Origin: Betaproteobacteria bacterium
GTDB lineage: Bacteria > Pseudomonadota > Gammaproteobacteria > Burkholderiales > UBA9220
Direction: 5' to 3'
DNA: 6,123 bases
NCBI GenBank assembly: GCA_003519965.1
Contig: DOVS01000019.1
Location: 1-6,123 of the forward strand
In this document: positions 1 through 6,019 of the stretch, piece after piece
How the letters are laid out: each line of letters starts with the position of its first letter
Numbering within the stretch: position 1 is the stretch's first letter
Notes under the pieces: generated by a model
Told to the model about the DNA's origin: nothing
The model's input: only the letters and a program-made list of their open reading frames with translations
The model's database searches: none
Made by a program: the position numbers and the translations under genes

Positions 1-181
1 CTCCGGAAAAGTCGGGGCGGTTCATACAGACACGCCGCGTTTGCGAGTATATGAGGGGTCAGGTCTTGTCTTTTGCCTTATGGGTCTCCGCATGGCAAAA
101 AGCAAGGCCTGGCGCCTCGGTTTCTCTATTCTACAGTGAGCGAAACAAACGACTCGCACGATTAGGTTGGGCAACAACAAG
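1..181. other. Intergenic left edge, no gene seen
   Basis: I see no convincing coding region here. The stretch lies downstream of the minus-strand secreted-protein gene and contains one large imperfect hairpin, annotated separately. A reading frame crosses it on the minus strand, but its translation has no recognisable domain and it overlaps the hairpin, so I treat it as chance. No hairpin followed by a T-run, in the orientation needed to terminate the 182-802 gene, is visible. Confidence 0.5.
58..113. repeat. REP-like imperfect hairpin, copy A
   Basis: Bases 58-77 can pair with 94-113 around a 16-nt loop. The core arms at 61-77 and 94-110 match at 14 of 17 positions, and two of the three exceptions become G-U pairs in RNA. 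The left arm begins with GGTCAGGTCTTG and ends in TTTTGCC. Bases 55-77 agree with 1159-1181 at 18 of 23 positions, so this is one of two related copies. Long imperfect palindromes of this kind are typical of REP sequences and of the ends of elements mobilised by Y1 (IS200-like/RAYT) transposases. No such transposase is in the window, so the link is inference. Confidence 0.55.
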
Positions 182-802
182 CTAATCGCTCGTGACATGA
201 TTGGCATATATGGCGACTGACACATGATTTTTAAAGTGTACATTCAGGCTGCCGATAACGTCATATTCCCCGTCCTTGCCGATGTATATGTAGGCTCTAG
301 CACCCTTTACTTTCTTAACGCTGCCGAAGGACTTTTGAAATTTTCTTTCTGATGTCCCCAACCAAATTCCGTTAGCAAAATGTAAAGGCATAAACTGCTG
401 CGGCAGTTCTGGGCAATACTTAGAAGGGCTAACGTTAGTTGTAGTTTCCACAGCGGTGACGCCATCAATAATAGTCAGCCCGCCCATTTCTCCTGAACTT
501 AACCACAGTCTCTGCGGTGGGTTCGACGTTGAGACGGTGTAGCAAAGCCAAGCAAGCGCTTCAGATGCGTCGCCATGACTGTATATTTTTCCCGCGCCAA
601 TTGTAGTTTGAACCTCTTTTAGTGAAGTTTTTTCTAAGGTAATTTTTAAAGTCCCCATTCGAAGTGGGACCACTGGATCGTGCGCTGTGGTTGCAGTCAC
701 AGAATCGTCCCCCCCGATTGGCGGAGGAACAGCATTTGCCGCAGAGGCCGTTGGAACGATGAGGAGTAGTGCTACGACGAAAGCTACTTGAGTGATGAAC
801 AT
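182..802 (-). CDS. Secreted/periplasmic protein of unknown function
   Basis: This 206-aa protein is not recognised as a named family. Residues 6-17 form a hydrophobic core followed by TASA and ANA, so signal peptidase I cleavage is likely after residue 21 or 24. The n-region before the core has no Lys or Arg, which is unusual for a signal peptide. The mature part has two Cys (87 and 130) that could form a disulfide. It also shows two similar-looking segments: TSLKEVQTTIG (59-69) with the following aromatic-rich strand near WLCYT (85-89), and TSERKFQKSFG (150-160) followed by ARAYIYIG (168-175). That pattern recalls the helix-then-strand layout of BamE/SmpA-like small periplasmic domains, but this is only a suggestion. 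Composition is visibly poorer in GC than the sugar genes to the right. There is no strong Shine-Dalgarno site; only AAAGAA lies just before the ATG. An IS3-type end lies about 16 bp upstream, so the true N-terminus may be missing. Confidence 0.72.
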   Translation of the reverse strand: MFITQVAFVVALLLIVPTASAANAVPPPIGGDDSVTATTAHDPVVPLRMGTLKITLEKTSLKEVQTTIGAGKIYSHGDASEALAWLCYTVSTSNPPQRLWLSSGEMGGLTIIDGVTAVETTTNVSPSKYCPELPQQFMPLHFANGIWLGTSERKFQKSFGSVKKVKGARAYIYIGKDGEYDVIGSLNVHFKNHVSVAIYANHVTSD

Positions 803-818
803 GTTCTTTGTCGCCGAA

Positions 819-1050
819 AGAGGTGGTTCCGGTTATCTGAACGGCCCCACCAAATCTAGTAAGTGAAATCCTGCTCATGCTGGTTAAGCTACCCTGGATA
901 AGGGCAGCGTATTGAAGTAAACCTGAACGGTGTCTGCTGGTCAAGATTTGCTCGGGGTCGAGCAGCGTTATAGAAACGCAGGCGGCGCCCAATCGATGCC
1001 TGGGCCTGCGAGACTGATTCGTCGGCTTTGAGGCAAGCCTCTTCAGGCCA
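819..1050 (-). mobile_element. IS3-family insertion sequence remnant, 3' end
   Basis: The segment holds the last part of an IS3-family transposase frame followed by a roughly 65-bp non-coding tail. On the minus strand the tail contains GTTCAGATAACCGGAACCAC and then CTCT, resembling from memory the right ends of IS3-family elements. I place the element end near 819, but the exact inverted repeat cannot be fixed because the other end is absent. Upstream of about 1050 the match to the transposase stops abruptly, so most of the element, including orfA and the catalytic part of orfB, is gone. I saw no target-site duplication, as expected for a one-ended fragment. Confidence 0.62.
884..1050 (-). 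pseudogene. IS3-family transposase OrfB C-terminal fragment, frameshifted
   Basis: Reading the minus strand from 1050 gives EEACLKADESVSQAQASIGR, then a segment with RFYNAARP and LDQQTP. This matches the C-terminal end of the IS3-family DDE transposase (OrfB), whose usual form is close to ASIGRYLxFYNxRRPHxSLDxxTPDQxYFN. Right after the TP pair the family continuation is lost in frame but reappears as QVYFNTLPLSRVA followed by TAA (884-886) in a shifted frame. A single missing base at about 924 would explain this. In the uncorrected frame translation ends at 889-891. The RRPH motif is also altered to ARPR. Only about 55 of the roughly 280 residues normally present remain, and none of the catalytic DDE residues, so it cannot be active. 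Confidence 0.75.
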
Positions 1051-1160
1051 CCCCTTGTTAAGTTCCATGCCTGGCGCCCCAGGCAACAGGCGCAAGCGTG
1101 AAAGCGCGAAGCGTCTAGTATTTTAAAACGGTATATCATCGCTAAAATCTCACGCAACGA

Positions 1161-1211
1161 GGTCAAGTCCTGCCTCTTGCCATCGCCCACGTTGCAATAA
1201 GGCGGCTGACC
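1161..1211. repeat. REP-like imperfect hairpin, copy B
   Basis: The outer arms GGTCA (1161-1165) and TGACC (1207-1211) pair perfectly. Inside them CCTGCCTCTTGC (1169-1180) pairs with GCAATAAGGCGG (1194-1205) with small bulges, leaving a 13-nt loop. The left arm is related to that of the hairpin at 58-113. Over 23 aligned bases (1159-1181 against 55-77) all five differences are transitions, and the orientation is the same. The right arms and loops are much less similar, but each right arm still pairs with its own left arm, which suggests the structure matters. Confidence 0.5.
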
Positions 1212-1420
1212 CGTGAATAATATCATTCAAAAGATTCTCCGATCCGTTTCATGCCATGTTCATTGCTTGCATAGGCCGTCGTTGAGGTGCGGCCGCTGAA
1301 CTATTCCGGCCGCCAGGGGACGAACGATTGGATGTGCCGTTGTGGGTGCATTCCACTGTGCGGTCAGGCGCGGCGCTGAGATTCGGGGCCTTGCCCCGCC
1401 GTCTTTGCAAGCGTATCGCG
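1212..1420. other. Upstream region of the dehydrogenase-invertase genes
   Basis: No gene is supported here. The dehydrogenase frame stays open upstream to an ATG at 1328, but the strong Shine-Dalgarno site lies before 1436. Visible structures are an interrupted inverted repeat TGAAT/ATTCA (1214-1218 and 1225-1229), a 7-bp GC-rich inverted repeat GCGGCCG/CGGCCGC (1289-1295 and 1307-1313, 11-nt loop) and a small GGGGC/GCCCC stem at 1385-1397. Any of these could be an operator or leader structure. I could not find a promoter with both hexamers and acceptable spacing. Confidence 0.4.
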
Positions 1421-1427
1421 AAGGAGA
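1421..1427 (+). promoter_or_regulatory. Ribosome binding site deciding the dehydrogenase start
   Basis: AAGGAGA lies 8 nt before the ATG at 1436, close to the ideal Shine-Dalgarno sequence and spacing. No comparable site precedes the ATG at 1328, so this favours the 273-aa product over a 309-aa one. Confidence 0.8.
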
Positions 1428-1435
1428 GATCAACA

Positions 1436-2257
1436 ATGAGCACAATGCAATCCCCCGCGCACCCGTTGGCCGGGCAGCGCGCGCTGGTCACGGGCGGCAG
1501 CTCCGGTATCGGCGCGGCGGTCGCGCGCGCCCTCGCCGCCGCTGGCGCTAAGGTGGTGGTGAATTACGCCGCCGCCGAGGATAAGGCGCGCCAGGTCATC
1601 GACGCGATTCACGCCGCCGGAGGCGAGGCCATGGCGGTCCGCGCCGACGTTAGCCAGGAAGACCAGGTGCAAGCGATGTTCTCCACTATGTTGGAGGACT
1701 ACGGCAGTATCGATATCCTGGTGAACAACGCCGGGCTACAGCACGACGCGCATTTCCCCGATATGACGCTGAAGGACTGGCGCCGGGTTCTCGACGTGAA
1801 CCTGACCGGGCAATTTTTATGCGCCCGCGAGGCGGCGCGGGAGTTTATTCGGCGCGGCGTGGTGTCGGAATTGTCGCGGGCGGCGGGCAAGATCGTCTGC
1901 ATGTCTTCCGTGCACGAGCGGATTCCCTGGGCCGGCCATGCCAATTATGCGGCGTCCAAGGGCGGCATTTCCATGTTGATGAAGACCATGGCGCAGGAGC
2001 TGGCGCAATACCGGATCAGGGTTAACAGTATCGCGCCCGGCGCCATCCGCACCCCGATCAACCGCAGCGCCTGGGACACCCCCGAGGCGGAGGCCACACT
2101 GCTCTCCCTGATCCCCTACGGGCGGGTGGGCGATCCGCCGGATATTGCGCAAACGGCGGTGTGGCTGGCCTCGGACGCTTCCGATTACATGACCGGCGCT
2201 ACGCTGTATGTAGACGGGGGGATGACGTTGTATCCGGGTTTTCGCACCGGTGGTTGA
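1436..2257 (+). CDS. gdh: Glucose 1-dehydrogenase-like short-chain dehydrogenase
   Basis: Predicted cytoplasmic NAD(P)-dependent oxidoreductase of the classical SDR family, 273 aa. Its expected reaction is beta-D-glucose to D-glucono-1,5-lactone. The dinucleotide-binding motif TGGSSGIG is at residues 19-26 and NNAG at 97-100. The catalytic tetrad is Asn122, Ser158, Tyr171 and Lys175 (YAASK). SSVHERIPW before the active Tyr, GAIRTPIN, and the C-terminus DGGMTLYPGF closely follow Bacillus glucose 1-dehydrogenase as I remember it (SSVHEKIPW, GAINTPIN, DGGMTQYPSF), which is why I go beyond a generic SDR call. After the second strand the Bacillus enzyme has NYRSKED, where the Arg is thought to favour NADP; here it is NYAAAED, so cofactor preference may differ. 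The start at 1436 is chosen for its Shine-Dalgarno site. It adds about 10 residues to the Bacillus N-terminus. The invertase gene follows 79 bp downstream on the same strand, suggesting that this enzyme oxidises glucose released from sucrose. Another polyol or aldose substrate remains possible. Confidence 0.85.
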   Translation: MSTMQSPAHPLAGQRALVTGGSSGIGAAVARALAAAGAKVVVNYAAAEDKARQVIDAIHAAGGEAMAVRADVSQEDQVQAMFSTMLEDYGSIDILVNNAGLQHDAHFPDMTLKDWRRVLDVNLTGQFLCAREAAREFIRRGVVSELSRAAGKIVCMSSVHERIPWAGHANYAASKGGISMLMKTMAQELAQYRIRVNSIAPGAIRTPINRSAWDTPEAEATLLSLIPYGRVGDPPDIAQTAVWLASDASDYMTGATLYVDGGMTLYPGFRTGG

Positions 2258-2322
2258 ATTTAACCTGGGTATATCGCCGGGCCGGCCGCGATCCACTGCA
2301 ATATCCGGCTTAATTTAAGAAT

Positions 2323-2329
2323 AGGAAGG
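2323..2329 (+). promoter_or_regulatory. Ribosome binding site for GTG start of invertase
   Basis: AGGAAGG sits 7 nt before a GTG codon at 2337. It supports the non-ATG start; no in-frame ATG occurs upstream within the short gap, and the first in-frame ATG downstream is at residue 27. Confidence 0.7.
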
Positions 2330-2336
2330 GGTTTTC

Positions 2337-3767
2337 GTGACAGACAGAACAATCGATCCTGAATTAAACCGGCGCGCCTTGGATTCGGCCTACGCATTGC
2401 TGGATAAGGCGCTCATGCATTATCGCGGCAAGCCTGTCGGCACTGTCGCCGCACGCGATCCGAATGCTCCGGCCGCGGCCAATTACGAGGAGTGCTTTGT
2501 GCGCGACTTCGCGGTCTCCGGTTTTGCCTATCTCGCCGATGGCAAGACGGAGATTGTGGCCAATTTTCTGGAGGTGGCGTTGCAGCTTCTGGATCAGGAG
2601 CTGGAAATGGAAGGCCAGGAGATTGAGCCCGGCGTGATGCCGGCCAGCTTCGGCGTGGTGCATGACGCCGACGGCGAATCCTTGCGGGCGGATTTCGGCG
2701 ATCGCGCCATCGGGCGGGTGGCCCCGGTGGACGCCATGATGTGGTGGATGATTCTGGCGCATGCCTATGTACAGAGGACAGGAGACCGGAAGCTAAGCAA
2801 CAAGGCGGTCTGTATGCAACACATGGAGCGTGTTCTTCGCCTGTGCCTGAAGGGTTCCTTCGAAGTGTTTCCGACACTGCTGGTGCCCGACGGATCGTTC
2901 ATGATCGACCGGCGCATGGGGGTATACGGCCATCCACTGGAAATCCAGGCGCTGTTCTACGCCGCGCTGCATACCGCAGGCGAACTGTTCGCGCCCAGCG
3001 AGCAGAATCAGCCGCTGCTGCGGCAGGCGGCGCAACGCCAACAGCGGTTGCGGGACTATGTTCGCAGCCAGTACTGGCTGGACGTGGATCGCTTGAGCGA
3101 GATTCATCGCTTTGCTACCGAGGAGTTCGGGCGGCGAAACAGCAACCCGCTGAATATTTACCCCGAGTCGATGCCGCCGTGGGTGGAGTCGTGGTTGCCG
3201 GAGCAAGGCGGCTACCTAGCAGGGAATCTGGGCCCCGGCCGTCTGGATGCACGCTTTTTCGCCTTCGGCAATCTGTTTTCCATTATCTTCGGCCTAGCCA
3301 GCGAGGAACAGGCGCAGGGCGTCATGGATCTCTACGAGGCGCGCTGGGACGATTTGGTGGGCGCCATGCCGGTCAAGCTGTGCTATCCCGCAGTGGAGGG
3401 AGCGGAATGGCGGCTGCTGACCGGCAGCGATCCCAAGAATGCGCCCTGGTCTTACCACAACGGCGGCAACTGGCCGGTGGGATTATGGATGTTTGTCGCC
3501 GCCGCCTTAATCACGCGCCGCCGCGAGCTGGCCGAACGGGCCTTGACCATTGCGGCGGCGGCGCTGCCGGTGCAGGGTTGGCCGGAGTATTACGATGGCC
3601 GTGCGGGACGCATGATTGGGCGGCGCGCCAACCTGAATCAGACTTGGTCGGCGGCGGCCTTCATCTTTGCCCATCGCTTGCTGGAAGAACCGGAATTGCT
3701 TGCCATGTTCCCCGGGCAAGCGGCGGCATGCCCTGTTCAGCCCGGGTATGAGGCCGGCGAGGGTTGA
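2337..3767 (+). CDS. Alkaline/neutral invertase, glycoside hydrolase family 100
   Basis: Predicted cytoplasmic sucrose hydrolase (glucose plus fructose), 476 aa, near the length of cyanobacterial InvA enzymes. It has no signal peptide or membrane segment. GH100 landmarks run in the usual order: NYEECFVRDF (49-58), EIVANFL (72-78), GVMPASF (99-105), ADFGDRAIGRVAPVD (118-132), FPTLLVPDGSFMIDRRMGVY (178-197), HPLEIQALF (199-207), WSYHNGGNWPV (371-381), and EYYDGRAGRMIGRRANLNQTW (417-437). By correspondence with Anabaena InvA (Asp188, Glu414), the acid catalyst should be Asp191 in MIDRRMG and the base Glu417 in PEYYDGR; both are present. It is preceded by the glucose dehydrogenase gene, with which it is probably cotranscribed, and faces the GH13 gene tail to tail. 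The family is best known from cyanobacteria and plants and is patchy in other bacteria, where it suggests turnover of sucrose made as an osmolyte or reserve. No sucrose synthesis gene is within the window. Confidence 0.93.
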   Translation: MTDRTIDPELNRRALDSAYALLDKALMHYRGKPVGTVAARDPNAPAAANYEECFVRDFAVSGFAYLADGKTEIVANFLEVALQLLDQELEMEGQEIEPGVMPASFGVVHDADGESLRADFGDRAIGRVAPVDAMMWWMILAHAYVQRTGDRKLSNKAVCMQHMERVLRLCLKGSFEVFPTLLVPDGSFMIDRRMGVYGHPLEIQALFYAALHTAGELFAPSEQNQPLLRQAAQRQQRLRDYVRSQYWLDVDRLSEIHRFATEEFGRRNSNPLNIYPESMPPWVESWLPEQGGYLAGNLGPGRLDARFFAFGNLFSIIFGLASEEQAQGVMDLYEARWDDLVGAMPVKLCYPAVEGAEWRLLTGSDPKNAPWSYHNGGNWPVGLWMFVAAALITRRRELAERALTIAAAALPVQGWPEYYDGRAGRMIGRRANLNQTWSAAAFIFAHRLLEEPELLAMFPGQAAACPVQPGYEAGEG

Positions 3768-3965
3768 ATGGTCTATGTCTCCCGCCGCGAGTTTGCAGGG
3801 CGTATGCAAGCCGCAGCGCCGCTTTTCTCCAAGGGAGAGGCGGGGAGGCGGCATTTGGACCGCTATTATTTCCGCCGGTTTGTTCATTTAACGCCGCGCG
3901 GGATTTCCGGGAGACCAATGGGCTGGAAGTGCGGCGCTCTTCCCATGCTGGCCGGCCCCATGAAA
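3768..3965. other. Convergent intergenic region with weak hairpins
   Basis: This is the gap between the stop codons of the invertase and the GH13 gene. TCTCC (3826-3830) and GGAGA (3834-3838) form a 5-bp stem with an AAG loop, extendable by G-U pairs. A second GC-rich stem pairs 3951-3959 with 3970-3977, with one bulge, and places the GH13 stop codon in its loop. Neither is followed by a T-run on either strand, so they are at best weak or bidirectional termination signals. Open frames crossing the gap have no recognisable protein features. Confidence 0.4.
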
Positions 3966-5822
3966 TTACGGGGCGGCGTCGATGCTCCATATTCTGCCGT
4001 AGTTGCTGGGAATGGTCAGCGGGCGCGGTCTCCCCGCCGCGATTCCTTGCAATCCGTCGTTGCCGTGGAGTTCTTCCCGGTAATCGCCGCTTAAGGGAAA
4101 GGCGAACAGCGCCGTTTGCGCCGTATCGCCGAAGTTAAGCGCGACGAGGCTATAGCGGTTGCCTTGTCTTCGCGAGAAGAACATTAAATTTTTGGATAGG
4201 TAATCATGGTCGCCGTAGAAGAAGTGGTCGCCATGACGAAATTGGGGTTGCCGGCCGCGTAAGCCGAGAAGCGTGCGCACCAGGGAAACGGTGGCTTGTC
4301 CCACGGGATCGTAGAAGTAGTCCCACCGCACGGGACGGAACATCATGACGCGGCCCCAGCCTTGCTGGGGAACGGCGTAGTTTTCGCCGAATTCTTGCCC
4401 CTGCCATAGTAAGGGGACGCCTGGCGCCGTTAATAGCCCGATCAGATAGGGCTGCACTTTGTACCAGCGGTTACGGTCGCCTTCCTTCAGCAGCTCGTTA
4501 TCGCGGGCAATCGTGCCAAAATTGCAAACGAAGCGGGAGTGATCGTGATTCTCGATGTATTGCAACGCGGTTTTAGCGAGGATGTCGCCGTTCATAGTGG
4601 TTTCCCGCGGATAGCCCAGGAGCCCGAGGCGTAAGCCGAGGTCGGCGAAACTGTTGCGATTTCCGTGTGCGCTTTGCTGGGCCGCGCCTAGTGTTTCATT
4701 TTGCCAGGTACAGTTGCTATAGGTTTTTTCCAGGATTTCCACCGGGCCCTCCAGTTGCTCGGCGCATTGAATGAGATTGATCTTGTCTTGATCGAAGAAC
4801 CGCTGCCAATGGCCTGGGGTGCTCCGTTTTTCCTTGAGCAGCCGGTAGGTTTCGTAGGTGAGGGCGGCGTAGCCTTGTCCGGTTGCGCCGTCCCAATAAT
4901 TGGGCACGCAGTCGTAGCGAAAGCCATCGATATGGTAACAGTCGAGCCAATGGTGATTAACGGTAAAAAAGAAGTCGCGGGTGAACGCACGGTTGAAATC
5001 GGTGCTCTCGCCGAAATAATCCTTGGCGAACGGCCCCATAAAAGGGTTTTCGCGGTACGCGAGCTCCCGATACAGGTAGGAATAGGGAAAATTCTCGCTC
5101 GTGTGACCGTAGACGGAATCTAGAATGACGGCGATTCCCCGTTGATGGGCGGCGTCGACCAGCCGTTGCATATCCCGCCGGTTACCGAAACGCTCGTCCA
5201 CGCCAAAGTATCCAATCGGGAGAAATCCCCAGTCCACCACGTTGGACACATTGGAAACCGGCATTAATTCGATGCCGGTGACCCCCAGATCCGCGAGATA
5301 ATCCAGCCGGGCGATTGTTTTGTCGATATCTCCGCCAAATTCGCCGATCATGAGTTCATAGAGGACGAGGTCGGAAAGGGGCGGTGTTTTCCACTGGTTT
5401 TCGTGAGAACTCCATACGTGCTGTTCGTAGCCCAAGGTGAATGCGGATAATTTTCCGACGCCGAATTCTCGTGCGAAGGGGTCGATAATCCAATCGATGG
5501 GTTGCGAGATGGCTTGATTTTCAAGGCAATAGCGGTACACATATTTTCCGGGCGCGCCCCAGGCGGCGTCAGGATGCGGTTTGGGGTGAAGCGTCAGATC
5601 GATCTGCGTTGACCAGTAATCGCCATAGTCGGCGTCATGGGAGTGCCTCAACTCGAAGATTAGCGGTGGAATGTGTTGCAAAAACTGGTCTTTTTCGTGG
5701 ATAACCTTTACCCATAACCGGTTTCCGTGCGTTGCCGAAACCCATGGCAAGAATACGCCGAAGTTGACGATATGGCTGGAGGCTCCTCTTGCGCCAAGCT
5801 TTTCTAACGGGAGGCGTTTCAT
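3966..5822 (-). CDS. GH13 alpha-amylase-superfamily glucan enzyme
   Basis: A 618-aa cytoplasmic protein (no signal peptide) of the GH13 clan. Residues 15-145 look like the N-terminal beta-sandwich (CBM48-like) seen in branching and debranching enzymes. The catalytic barrel follows from about LVLYELMIGEFGG (152-164) and the C-terminal beta domain occupies about 520-618. All four signature regions are visible: region I DSVYGH (235-240), region II GFRYD with nucleophile Asp304, region III CAEQ with acid/base Glu355, and region IV ENHD with transition-state stabiliser Asp427. The stretch GIELMPVSNVSNVVDWGF (183-200) with YFGVDERFG (205-213) is typical of the branching enzyme/trehalohydrolase/isoamylase side of the family. 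Specificity cannot be settled here: glycogen branching, maltooligosyl trehalose hydrolysis or an alpha-amylase activity are all possible. The ATG at 5822 has a Shine-Dalgarno site 6 nt upstream. It is transcribed toward the invertase, so it is a separate unit but may share a role in carbohydrate reserve use. Confidence 0.9.
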   Translation of the reverse strand: MKRLPLEKLGARGASSHIVNFGVFLPWVSATHGNRLWVKVIHEKDQFLQHIPPLIFELRHSHDADYGDYWSTQIDLTLHPKPHPDAAWGAPGKYVYRYCLENQAISQPIDWIIDPFAREFGVGKLSAFTLGYEQHVWSSHENQWKTPPLSDLVLYELMIGEFGGDIDKTIARLDYLADLGVTGIELMPVSNVSNVVDWGFLPIGYFGVDERFGNRRDMQRLVDAAHQRGIAVILDSVYGHTSENFPYSYLYRELAYRENPFMGPFAKDYFGESTDFNRAFTRDFFFTVNHHWLDCYHIDGFRYDCVPNYWDGATGQGYAALTYETYRLLKEKRSTPGHWQRFFDQDKINLIQCAEQLEGPVEILEKTYSNCTWQNETLGAAQQSAHGNRNSFADLGLRLGLLGYPRETTMNGDILAKTALQYIENHDHSRFVCNFGTIARDNELLKEGDRNRWYKVQPYLIGLLTAPGVPLLWQGQEFGENYAVPQQGWGRVMMFRPVRWDYFYDPVGQATVSLVRTLLGLRGRQPQFRHGDHFFYGDHDYLSKNLMFFSRRQGNRYSLVALNFGDTAQTALFAFPLSGDYREELHGNDGLQGIAAGRPRPLTIPSNYGRIWSIDAAP

Positions 5823-5828
5823 GATCGA

Positions 5829-5834
5829 TCCTTA
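5829..5834 (-). promoter_or_regulatory. Ribosome binding site of the GH13 gene
   Basis: On the minus strand TAAGGA stands 6 nt before the ATG at 5822, supporting that start. The bases around it belong to a near-direct repeat: CCTTACGTTGCC (5830-5841, plus strand) recurs with one inserted base at 5859-5871. The repeat therefore overlaps the ribosome binding site; whether it is functional is unknown. Confidence 0.6.
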
Positions 5835-5944
5835 CGTTGCCGGGCGATGAAAAGAGCGCCTTACGGTTGCCATGAGGCAAGATGTCGGCGGCTGTTGCTA
5901 ATCTTTGTTCTAGCATGAAATCGCCTGTTATGCGTTTCCCTCGG

Positions 5945-5974
5945 TTGGCGAGAGGGATGCGTCTGGCCTATAAT
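5945..5974 (+). promoter_or_regulatory. Probable sigma70-type promoter for the rightmost gene
   Basis: A perfect TATAAT lies at 5969-5974 and TTGGCG (4 of 6 matches to TTGACA) at 5945-5950, 18 bp apart. Transcription would start near 5981, about 25-30 nt before the candidate start codons of the ribbon-helix-helix gene. It points away from the GH13 gene. Confidence 0.6.
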
Positions 5975-5994
5975 GGTCATGTGATGGTCATGTA
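5973..5994 (+). repeat. 11-bp tandem repeat at the promoter, possible operator
   Basis: ATGGTCATGTG (5973-5983) is followed at once by ATGGTCATGTA (5984-5994), identical at 10 of 11 bases. The period is about one helical turn and the repeat covers the end of the -10 box and the predicted transcription start. Ribbon-helix-helix regulators often bind such in-phase short repeats at their own promoters, so autoregulation by the adjacent gene product is a reasonable inference. Confidence 0.45.
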
Positions 5995-6001
5995 TGTGAT
6001 A

Positions 6002-6019
6002 GGCGATGGCGATGGCGAT
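6002..6019 (+). repeat. Triplicated GGCGAT hexamer spanning start codons
   Basis: GGCGAT occurs three times head to tail at 6002-6007, 6008-6013 and 6014-6019, each completing an in-frame ATG with the following G. Copy-number change by slippage would add or remove Met-Ala pairs and shift the spacing to the weak Shine-Dalgarno site without changing frame. Confidence 0.7.

Noticed and set aside
1192..1223. Possible promoter TTGCAA ... TAATAT upstream of the dehydrogenase
   Set aside because: The spacing is 20 bp, both hexamers are poor matches, and they overlap hairpin copy B; not enough to call.
561..1226. Open frame of 221 codons on the minus strand
   Set aside because: It overlaps the secreted-protein gene in another frame and crosses the hairpin and the IS remnant. 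Its translation is rich in Arg, Ser and Cys with no family pattern.
2741..3751. Long plus-strand frame of 336 codons inside the invertase gene
   Set aside because: It is an alternative frame of a GC-rich gene with clear GH100 motifs in the true frame; the translation is Arg/Ala/Gly-rich and featureless.
3826..3977. Intrinsic terminator between the convergent genes
   Set aside because: Hairpins exist but neither strand has a T-run after the stem, so they are only described as weak hairpins.
3764..4138. Plus-strand frames crossing the convergent gap into the GH13 gene
   Set aside because: They overlap the well-supported GH13 coding sequence on the other strand, and the translation shows no domain or conserved motif.
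5635..5916. Minus-strand frame of 93 codons over the GH13 start region
   Set aside because: It overlaps the GH13 N-terminus in another frame and has no recognisable protein features.
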